Positions 55,957-64,000 of a stretch of 64,000 bases of DNA are shown piece after piece. Positions within the stretch are counted from its first letter, which is position 1, and each line of letters opens with the position of its first letter. A model generated the notes under the pieces. That model had not been told where the DNA came from and searched no databases. It was given only the letters and a program-made list of their open reading frames with translations. This stretch comes from Symbiodinium natans (taxonomy: Eukaryota > Sar > Dinophyceae > Suessiales > Symbiodiniaceae), in contig CAJNDS010002316.1 in assembly GCA_905221605.1 (NCBI GenBank), positions 269,001 to 333,000 of the forward strand, read 5' to 3'. A program made the translations under genes and the position numbers.

Positions 55957-57204
55957 GTTCGGTGGTTTTTGGTTTGGGGTTTGGGGTTTAGGGTTTAGGG
56001 TTTAGGGTTTAGGGTTTAGGGTTTAGGGTTTAGGGTTTAGGGTTTAGGGTTTGTATGCATTCCGGCGTTCCACTGTTCTCGGTTTCGGTCTTGGCACAAT
56101 TGAAAGCAGTGTCACGGCTCGTCATGTGTCGCCATAGCATTCAGATGCGAGAGCACTGCGCGTTTATAAATAGCCGCAAATCCGCCTTCGTCCTGTCATT
56201 TGATTTCTTGGAGCTGGGGTTTCCAGTCCCTTGGTAAACCTCTTCGGAAAAGATCTATAAAGGGTTGTTGTTGCCTCTGCAGGAGAGGAGAATCCCCAAG
56301 ACCTACCTGGACCCCAAGACACCTGCCTTTTGAGGGTTCCCTGTTATGATTTCTTGGCATTAAATTTCCTTAAAAAGGTTCGGAGGTTCCCTTTTATGAG
56401 CTCTTTGTATTACATTTCCTTAAAGAGGCAGGCTGTTGGGGATTTGAAGGTCGATTTTGATGCTTCTCCCTACACCACTGCGCCTCCCAAAGCACGGAGA
56501 CGAGCTCTGAAGGGCCAGGTCCCTTTGACTCGCACCTCCAAGAAAGGGCCCCCCAAGCCTTTGGACTATTTTCGGGGATCGAGATTTTGACTTCAGGCTT
56601 CGAGGGTTCAGGCTTCAGGTGTTTTTTGAATCAAGGGTTTAGAGTCTAAGGTTTGTGGGTTACATCCCACTACACAATGACGATGGGTCTCGCCTCTTGC
56701 TATACATAGCTATGTAGAGATACACACAAGCAGCGCTATTATGATGTTGCTGTCAGCCTGTTTGTGTGATCTCGCTACCAGTGTCATGACTCATGATATA
56801 TCACCTCAGTCAAAAGAGCGGAGAAAAGCCCATGAAGCCCGCGAAGGAGAAATCTCCTACATGTCCGGTCGGGCCAAACCCACCGAGGCACTCCTTTGGT
56901 TTCTTTTTTTGGGGGGTGGGAGGGGGGGGGAGAGGCTACCGGGGTATTTTTGAGGGCTTTGGGGCTTCAGGGTCTTAAGGGTCTGGGGGTAGCCTGGATG
57001 CAGGTAGGCGTCTGTTGCGAGCGGATCCTGAGGAAGGTTTAGTTGCGAGGTAGTTTTCGATGTTCACATCTTCGGGTTCCTTGGGGTCTCCCTGATATCC
57101 CTAAGCCCAAGCTTTGCCGTGCTCTCACTCCTCTCAATAGCCGGTTCAGAACCCTCTTTTTCTCACCGGATCTCGGAAATTTCACTTAAGAGGGATTTAG
57201 TTGC

Positions 57205-57262
57205 AGCACCTGAAGCACCTGAAGCACCTGAAGCACCTGAAGCACCTGAAGCACCTGAAGCA
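57205..57262. repeat. 9-bp tandem repeat GCACCTGAA
   Basis: Six perfect copies. In one frame it reads APE repeats and in another HLK repeats; both end soon after, so no gene is claimed. Confidence 0.8.
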
Positions 57263-57395
57263 CTGTAGCCACCGAGGGTACAAGGCCGCAGAGACCAAAA
57301 AAGCCCGAAACAAATACACTTTGCACCCCGACGTTCCCCCCCGGCGTCGGCCCCCTGAACCTTCAGAACCTTCAAGGGTTTTGGGTTTTACGGCC

Positions 57396-57538
57396 TAGGG
57401 TTTAGGGTTTTTAGGGTTTTTAGGGTTTTTAGGGTTTTTAGGGTTTTTAGGGTTTTTAGGGTTTTTAGGGTTTTTAGGGTTTTTAGGGTTTTTAGGGTTT
57501 TTAGGGTTTTTAGGGTTTTTAGGGTTTTTAGGGTTTAG
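57396..57538. repeat. Homogenised variant telomere-like array, unit TTTTTAGGG
   Basis: About 15 near-perfect copies of a 9-bp variant with two extra T, unlike the 7-bp unit elsewhere. It ends in GGGTTTAG exactly at the start of an exon-like segment. Confidence 0.9.
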
Positions 57539-57661
57539 GCCACAACCTCCAGGCATTCTCCTTCGAGTGCGAGGTCACAGCCCACCAGGCGACAGGAGTG
57601 AGTTTGGCTTCCGTCGTCACGATCGCGGCGGACGTGCTCAGCTACAGCTGCGAGTTTGCAA
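57539..57661 (+). CDS. Exon of the Cys-rich extracellular-type protein
   Basis: After TTTAG the frame reads HNLQAFSFECEVTAHQATGV, SLASVVTIAADVLSYSCEFA. The style (FECEVTAHQ.TGV..AS) matches the repeat type that follows P.PRTA..Y exons in this protein class, as I remember it. The exon probably ends near GCAAGG|GC (GC donor). Its phase does not fit directly onto the exon ending at 55956, so an exon between them is likely. Confidence 0.55.
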
Positions 57662-57698
57662 GGGCAAGCGGTTTGGGCTTTTGGGTTTACTTTGTCAT

Positions 57699-57788
57699 AG
57701 TGGGGTAACATTTTACATTTTCAAGGATACTTAAAATCAATAAGGAATAGAAATAATAGAAATTTAGATTTTTAATGCTATCCCGTGG
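57699..57788. mobile_element. Family C MITE-like element, second copy
   Basis: AGTGGGGTAACATTTT at the left and AATGCTATCCCGTG at the right are inverted-end counterparts. Its body aligns with 2075-2159 (for example GGATACTTAA against GGGTACTTAA). TCAT precedes it, but no TCAT follows, so the target duplication is not confirmed here. Confidence 0.55.
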
Positions 57789-58533
57789 GGGTTGGGTCGT
57801 ACGGAAAGCCATGAAGGCTTCCATGCAAGGCGCTTGGACCTCGAAGTTTTGATCTTGCCTTCCGCCTAAACCCTAAACCCGTGGTTTAGAGTTTAGGGTT
57901 GCAGGTGTAGTGTTTTAGGGTATAGCCCAAGGCTGTAAACTGCTTAATTTTGCCCGTGTACTGAGCTACACTTCAGTACCCGTCTTGCTTCATTCATGCA
58001 TTCATGATTACCTTTTTTTGTCTTGAGAGTAGGGCGATCCACAGCGGTAGTTAGTTCAATGCTATGGCAAATCTCTTGTGCCTAGTGGCATGAACATGCA
58101 AGTCTTTAAACTCACGACTGAAGCTGATGAGCTGAACAAGGTGGGGGTCGAGAGTTTGTTTTGGTAACGGTGTTGGTCGTTAGCTTGGGGTGTCAGCTCC
58201 GGCAATTACCCTCGTTACAGGCCTCGCCTGGTTTGTCCGAGTATTCACGCCGAAACTTGGCCAGCGTCGCATTCTCTGGGAATATTGGGCCCTGATTGCC
58301 GCGTACTTTAACCTTGAGGACGTACGTACAGCTCCACGCCGTTTCTAGATGACTCGAGGACACTAATTGCAAAGCAACAACTCCCCGAAAAGAAAACCAA
58401 CCCCCGGTCCTAACCTCCAGACTGCGATAAAGCCCTTCCTTCCTCCCGAAGACTAACACACCCACCAAAAAACAACAAAAAGCCGTTTTGAGTCAAAGCC
58501 TTTAAGGCACCTACCCGCGTCACACAAAGAAGT

Positions 58534-58669
58534 CCTAAACCCTAAACCCTAAACCCTAAACCCTAAACCCTAAACCCTAAACCCTAAACCCTAAACCCTA
58601 AACCCTAAACCCTAAACCCTAAACCCTAAACCCTAAACCCTAAACCCTAACCCTAAACCCTAAACCGCA
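58534..58669. repeat. Longest perfect interstitial telomere-like array (CCCTAAA)n
   Basis: About 19 units with a single CCCTAA deletion variant near the end, closing with CCGCAG. A much shorter array at 61661-61716 also closes with CCGCAG before an exon-like sequence. Confidence 0.95.
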
Positions 58670-60433
58670 GAAGCCCCCGAGGCTCTGCTACGCTGCTGTT
58701 CCACAGCGACAAAGCAACCGAGAGGCCGCTGACAGCTGGAACCGGCTGGTCGAAGTTTGAGACTTGGAGGCGATGATTAGGGTTTCGGGTTTAGGTTTTA
58801 GGGTTTAGGGTTTAGGGTTTAGGACTGAGAACTTACAAGAAGTAGGGCTGAGGTTGTTTGACAAAGAGTTGGCCCAAGATTGACCTGTAAATGTTCGTAA
58901 GCCTTGTTTTTTGCCTGTGCAAGGCGGTGGTTCGTGTAAGCCGCATCAGAAAGCTACAGTGTCAGGTGCCGGCTTCCGGTATTCTAAGTATCTCCTAGGC
59001 CGTAGTTGCGCCATAAACCCAACATCCGTATTTTCGAGTTTGTATGGCGGCACCAGATTCGGTTTCTCGAGCCAGGCAAAGGTCGGACACTGATTTGCGT
59101 TGTGGCAATGTCTTCGTCGTGTTCTGCAATGGGGAAGTTGGCTGTTAAGAAGAAAGACAAGCTTTTCCCAGGCTCAGAGACTTCTGGTCTCAAGAGTCAA
59201 CGACGTGTGACTTTTTGGTTTCGTGTCGCCCACCCAGACCTCAATAAATCCTAAACCCAACCCCCCCCCCCCCCCCCCCCGCCCTCCTCGTGGGTCGCTC
59301 ATGTGATTTTGACCAATCGTTGCCCGGGCTGGGTCGCCACCCCAGTGAAACATCCCCCCGAACACTTCCCGTATTGGAGACGCACGATGCTTTGATGCCG
59401 AAACCCTCCCAAAGCCCCACGAAGCCCCCAAAGTCTCAGAGCTTTGCAGATGGTCGGCCGAAACCCGAAACCCTAAACCCTAACCCTGGATTCTCAAGTT
59501 TTGCTGATTTGGGTATGAATCGGTATGAACCTCTGGCCCGCGCAGCCTGAGATCCTTGCAACACTCCCCCAAACCGGAGCTCTCAAAGAAGAAGTGTAAA
59601 GACCGCAGCCCGGGTTCGGAACTCAAGGTTTCCTGCCTAAAGGAGCGAGAAATTTAAGAGCAAAGGTAATAAGTAAGGCAATGAAAGTCATACGTAGCCC
59701 CATAAAGCTACTCATCGCCTTATCTCCTCCTCAAAAAGTCAGCCTGACACCCTTAAACATGTCCAAAAGGAATTGGGCTGCGCGCCCGAGGCGGGAGGGT
59801 GCTGCGCATATTCAGCATAGACGTCCTGATGCGCACCCTGAAGCCCCAGAGCATGATCGGTCCAATGACGAGAGTTTACCTTAGTAGCTGCGAAGGTAAC
59901 CTTTAACTTTAACTTTTTGTGGTATACATGATCCTGCCATAACTGAAAGGTTCACCTTGTTTTGGCCCAGGGTACTCAGCAATTAGGTTGCTGACAGCAT
60001 GCATTGAAACTCCAGCTTGCCACTTGCCAGGATTCCGGGGAAGGGGCCCCCAGTGAAAATTGAATGGTCTTCAGCTTTCAGGTTTGGGCCGGTTCTGCTT
60101 CAGGATCTGTCCCGAAGTTGGTGGTAGATTTGGAAAGGAAAGTCCACTTAGACTTTGGTTCTCGTTCCGCCTTCATGTTCCATCTTCTGCATAGGTGTCG
60201 GTGCAGTCCGGGGCTCGGGATCTGGGTACGAAAGCAAGGGCCCACCCCAAAGAGTAGGATCCCCTTGTGAAATAAGGTACTGTACCCCTCACGACGTAAA
60301 CCCCCATCTAAGGGCATGAGATGGTAAGCAAGGGCCCTAAACCCTAAACCCTAAAGCCTAAACAAGCTGTCCACACAGTAGATGTCTCATTTTCCTTCCT
60401 CCAAGGTCTACTGCCTCACACTTCGCCTTGCTA

Positions 60434-60549
60434 GGGGCGAAATTCCCCAAAAGAGGGGTCCCCTTTTACACCCCAAATAGAAGAGAATCCCCTTAAAGGG
60501 AACCCCCCCCCCCCACAAAAAAAAAGAGTACCCCTAATATCGTAAACCC
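60434..60549 (-). mobile_element. Family E (introner-like) element, reverse orientation
   Basis: Its reverse complement runs GGGTTTACGATATTAGGGGT, then CCCTTTAAGGGGATTCTCTT, CTATTTGGGGTGTAAAAGGG, matching 45208-45298 block for block. A poly-G/poly-A expansion lies inside. Confidence 0.65.
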
Positions 60550-60714
60550 TGCATAAACGCATTCAAAGATTAAGTCCTGTGTTTTTTTGTGTAAAAAGTC
60601 TAAGAGTCTCAGGCCAGGGTTGTTTGTCGGATGTTGCACAAGAAGGAAGACGCTCTGCCGATTTTCCTTCAATGGGAGTTTCAGAAAACTAGGGCTATGT
60701 TTTGGTGGGGAGGG

Positions 60715-60840
60715 TGGTCCTTATGATAAGGATCCTAGAATTTTGGGGGGTCATTATAATAAGGATCCTAGAATTTTGGTCTTTATCATCAGGATCCTAG
60801 AATTTAGGGTGCTAAATTCGGGTCCCCTACTTTCTGAAGC
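60715..60840. mobile_element. Probable family E element with triplicated internal segment
   Basis: The right end AAATTCGGGTCCCCTACTTT resembles 45508-45527. Inside, a segment of about 30 bp ending GGATCCTAGAATTTTGG is present three times. Assignment rests mainly on the right end. Confidence 0.4.
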
Positions 60841-61716
60841 TACCATATCTCAAGCCGCAGGTCAGTTGGCTGAGCATTGCGCGATCCGATGGCACACTGA
60901 GCTGCTTGGTTTCCATATTATGATCTGACAGCGCGGTTTAGGGTTTAGGGGTTAGGGTTTAGGGTTTAGGGTTTAGGGTTTAGGGTTTAGGGTTTAGGGC
61001 GTATCGATGGAACATTGCAGGCCAGGAGGCTGGGGTGGGTTCGGGTGGGGTCTGCGCTAAGTTTTTTGTGTTGGTGGAAGCTTGCTTGGAGCACAAACAT
61101 TGACACGGAAGTAGCAGGGAGGGTCTATGTGCCACAAGACAACTACACCAGATGTCGTTCAGATTTTTCAGGGTTTGCGATGCGACAAAAGCCTCAATCA
61201 TCTCCAACGGGGCTACTATAGGGGCCTTAACAATTAGAATAGGGGTTTTGGGGGGTTCTTCTACTACATTTATAAAGGAACCATAAGTAAATACAATTAG
61301 CAACTTCCCTAAACCCTAAACCCTACAAACCCTACCCCTACATTCTGCATCTCGAAGCCGCGCACCCCATCATTTCTCGAGGCTACACAGCTCCGAGTGG
61401 GGCGTCTGGAGGGGTCTCCATTGCCGATGACAAGTTCTTCGGGCAGGACCCTAAATTCTAAACCCCTAACCCTATACCCTAAACCCCAAACCCCAAGCCC
61501 TAAACCCTCGAACACTCAGGTTCAAGAAGCCGATGGTCGAAGGATTGAGGATTCACTGTTCAGGTGCAGGCGGTTCAGAGTCAAGGGTTCCGAGTCTAGG
61601 GCAAACCCCTCCACTGTCTTCCTGAAAACCTACGAGACAGCGTTCCGGTCGGGTCCGATATCCCTAAACCCTAAACCCTAAACCCTAAACCCTAAACCCT
61701 AAACCCTAAACCGCAG

Positions 61717-61810
61717 AGCGATAGTAGATGCGTGGCATGTCAGGATGGGGCCGTCTGCGTCGTCACGGCCTGGCAAGCGCACAAGAAGCGCCGTGATGAA
61801 ATCTGTGCTT
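61717..61810 (+). CDS. Possible Cys-rich exon
   Basis: After a CCCTAAA array closing with CCGCAG, the frame reads SDSRCVACQDGAVCVVTAWQ, AHKKRRDEICAYS, then runs into another CCCTAAA array. The right boundary is uncertain. The Cys spacing suits the extracellular-type gene upstream. Confidence 0.4.
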
Positions 61811-62269
61811 ATTCCAACCCTAAACCCTAATCCTAAACCCTAAACCCTAAACCCTAAACCCTAAACCCTAAACCCTAAACCCTAAACCCTAAACCCTGAG
61901 GATTTCGTAAGGTTTGGGACACTGCTTTGCGTCTCCAGGGTCCGGCATTTTCAGGGCATTCGGGTCGTAGTCGTTGCTTCAACTTGTTCAGTTCGATTCA
62001 ACGCAAAGCCCCCAGCCGTGAAGCCAAAAGCGTAAAGCAGAAAGCCTATATACCCCCCCGCATACCTGGTGTTGAGACATGTGAGACATCACAAGCCATT
62101 CAAGAGCGACATGAAACCTAAGCCCAGAACGTTAGAGCAAAGGCACCAAACCACGATTGTGGCCATCCGCCCACGACCGTGGCCTAAGCTGGAGCAACTC
62201 CCGACGCAATTTGAGGGTTGCGGGGTATAGGGTAGGTTTAGCGGGTCTACGTAACTGAGAGAACGAGAT

Positions 62270-62308
<39 letters not shown>

Positions 62309-63278
62309 GATAGAGCGGGAGCGGGAGTGGGAGCTGGAGCGGGGGGGGGGGGGGAGGGGGAGGGTAAAATAAGCTGGAGGTAGAGCGGGACAGGGAGAGG
62401 AAAAGAAAGCGAGAGCGACGGGTCGGGGTTTAGGGTTTAGGCACCATAGCTTTTCGGACATGGCATGGAAGAGTGCGTCGGCTGTCTACATTAGTATTTG
62501 AGAGGCCTCTCTCTCTCTCTCTCTGTGTCTCTGTTGGCTGCAGATGAATGAGCTGGGCCAACCCTTTGCTGCCTGCGGGGTCCTCGAAATCTCCGAGCTC
62601 GAGATTGCACTTGCTTTGCCTCGTCCTTGGACTCGAATGGCTGCTCCTTGACACGCGACGCCGACATCCGTGTTCCGCTAGCATGACAGTCTTGTCTGCG
62701 ACGGGAGCGCACAAGCGCCCTTGGAGGTCAGGCTTGACCTCGTAGGGACAATTCACAAGTCAAGCCAAGCTGAAATTCACAAGACAATGTCTGCTTGCAT
62801 TGCAACCATGGAGCTTGCAAGCCCAACTTGTTCGTGATGTAGCTCTTTCGCTCGCGGTCTGACTTGAAGTGTTTTTTTGCACCTCACTTGCTCCAGGTAC
62901 TTGGCTTCTGCTAGCCTGAACCCGAAGGACCCCAAACCCTTTGTGTGCGCAGAGTTCCGGGAACTTTTTCAACCCGGAGTTTCTGGCCTAGCAACGCGTT
63001 GGGTTCCTTCGTTCTCCGAAACCGACTATTGAGGGGCGTCTGACTGTCATGGTCTGTGAATCTGTGGAAACACCAAACATCCCGAAACTCACAGTCCCCC
63101 AAACGTGACATCCGTAAACCCGCAAAATATCCCTAAACCTGGAAACCCTCAGCTCGCAGACCCTCTGAAACCGACCCTTATAGGCACGACTTGGGGTTTA
63201 GGGTGTAGGGTTTTAGGGTTTGGGGTTTATTTGGGGTTTAGGGTTTAGGGTTTAGGGTTTAGGGTTTAGGGTTTAGGG

Positions 63279-63311
63279 AACCCTCAGAGGTACGACTTGG
63301 AGGCCGTGTCG
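63279..63311 (+). CDS. Possible micro-exon with consensus GTGAGT donor
   Basis: The frame NPQRYDLEAVS lies between a TTTAGGG array and a consensus GTGAGT donor at 63312. It is only about 33-35 nt long. The alternative is that the frame continues through VSVGEELHPLSPK without splicing. Confidence 0.3.
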
Positions 63312-63519
63312 GTGAGTGTTGGCGAGGAGCTGCACCCCCTGAGCCCCAAGCCGCATACGGAGCAGGGACTCATGAAGCCCTGGCGCCCTGGCACCCAAGT
63401 TTGCCCTGGAGCTTTAGAGTTTAGGGTTTAGGGTTTAGGGTTCAGGGTTCAGGGTTTCGGGTTTAGGGTTTAGGAGCTTTCGGGCTTTAAGGGCTTTTAG
63501 GGCTCCTTTTGACAAGCAG

Positions 63520-63597
63520 GCGTCCGAAACCCTAAGCCGCCTGTGCTTGTCGATGTCGGGCTGCTGCGAGGGCTTGATCCTCGGAGCCAAAAGACCG
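63520..63597 (+). CDS. Possible Cys-containing exon
   Basis: After GACAAGCAG the frame reads ASETLSRLCLSMSGCCEGLI, LGAKRP. It is exon-like in composition and has an AG acceptor; the right edge is unclear. Confidence 0.3.
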
Positions 63598-63937
63598 AAA
63601 CACCGAATCCAGCAAAAGACCGAAACACCGTTTAGGGTTTAGGGTTTAGGGTTTAGGGTTTAGGGTTTAGGCAATCCAGAAAACACCAAGCACAAGGTTG
63701 ACTTGACATTGGCCAACTGGCATCCGGCGAACCCTCAAACCCTGCGCCTACTGTAGGCTGTTCCTAGACGCGAGAGTTGCCTCGTAGTGTTTCTGATGTT
63801 ACATGGAAAACTGGAAAGGTGTCTATACCTCGTGCCTCACTACATGCAGGGATTCACCGAGCTAGTGCTGCGCTCTTCGGGGAGTCGGTTTTATGATCCT
63901 CTGCGGTTGGCCTTCCCCCGCAAAGCCCTGCAAATAA

Positions 63938-64000
63938 CTCTAAACCCTAAACCGTAAACCCTAAACCCTAAACCCTAAACCCTAAACCCTAAACCCTAAG
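63938..64000. repeat. Telomere-like array at the window edge (CCCTAAA)n
   Basis: About eight units running to the last base. The orientation is CCCTAAA on the plus strand, opposite to what a right-hand chromosome end would show, so it is another interstitial array. Confidence 0.85.

Larger units (their letters stand above)
55957..57538. other. Probable intron(s) rich in telomere-like repeats
   Basis: Starts GTTCGGTGG, then a TTTAGGG array (about 55983-56053), a 45-50-bp tandem duplication (56334-56378 and 56384-56428), a CACCTGAAG 9-bp tract (57205-57262), and a GGGTTTTTA array (57396-57538) that ends in TTTAG at the next exon. A small exon may be hidden here. Confidence 0.5.
57662..61716. 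other. Repeat-rich intronic or intergenic stretch
   Basis: A family C element (57699-57788), the longest perfect telomere-like array (58534-58669), further arrays (58800-58824, 60938-60999, 61661-61712), a family E element (60434-60549) and a probable one (60715-60840). A possible exon begins at 58669 right after CCCTAAACCGCAG, but its frame is ambiguous. Confidence 0.45.
61811..64000. other. Terminal stretch of window with exon-like fragments between telomere-like arrays
   Basis: Arrays at about 61817-61898, 63195-63278, 63417-63474, 63632-63671 and 63938-64000, and a GA microsatellite (62276-62302). Fragments that look coding: 62543-62640 (MNELGQPFAACGVLEISELE) and 62898-62985 (RYLASASLNPKDPKPFVCAE). 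None can be joined with confidence. Confidence 0.4.

Noticed and set aside
55690-55998. Ser/Leu/Phe-repeat protein (plus) or Arg/Glu-repeat protein (minus)
   Set aside because: The frames are translations of the TCTTCCTC array that precedes a splice acceptor.
63938-64000. A true chromosome end at the right edge of the window
   Set aside because: The plus strand reads CCCTAAA there; a right-hand telomere should read TTTAGGG. Many similar interstitial arrays occur throughout.

Overview
The window reads as nuclear DNA of a eukaryote, most likely a dinoflagellate. Supporting this are dozens of internal TTTAGGG/CCCTAAA tracts in both orientations, short introns that often start with GC rather than GT, a reconstructable ankyrin-repeat protein with the SHQW-type N-terminal domain I know from dinoflagellates, and Cys-rich and fibrinogen/intelectin-like exons of a kind common in these algae. 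There are no operons, ribosome-binding sites, CRISPR arrays or recognisable tRNA or rRNA genes. Gene density is low and repeats dominate. The species cannot be told from the sequence. Homology statements rest on memory and on comparing copies within the window.

Layout. (1) 1-8.4 kb: two tandem copies of an ankyrin gene. The first is cut by the window edge and broken by a 35-nt deletion; the second (4080-6143) is intact with three exons, 602 residues, one GT-AG intron and one GC-AG intron. (2) 8.4-25.3 kb: four tandem units of 3.8-4.7 kb (A-D) sharing their junction sequence with the ankyrin units. A and B are nearly identical; C and D are diverged. No function is recognised. (3) 26.7-27.5 kb: an intact single-exon type I membrane protein. 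(4) 28.4-36.8 kb: two unrelated repeat families (a GCGACCAAATAGCTCGCGCC family and a 50-65-bp satellite). (5) 36.8-47 kb: mostly non-coding, with a 1.07-kb trinucleotide tract, a hairpin MITE and several copies of an introner-like element. (6) 47-64 kb: plus-strand exons embedded in telomere-like repeats. These include coiled-coil-like exons, a six-exon fibrinogen/intelectin-like gene (about 51.24-52.67 kb) whose introns I could place by frame, and a second Cys-rich secreted-type protein from 54.57 kb onward.

Main result of the hunt. The first intron of the intact ankyrin gene is homologous to at least six other loci in the window (7.1, 45.2, 45.5, 46.3, 46.7 and 60.4 kb, probably 60.7 kb), so it looks like an introner. 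Because the window contains paralogous duplications, three other short inverted-repeat elements can be compared with their own empty sites, giving apparent target duplications of TCAT and AAA for two of them. In the 47-64 kb genes, telomere-like arrays run directly up to exon edges, and the repeat phrase GGGTTTAG itself contains a GT and an AG.
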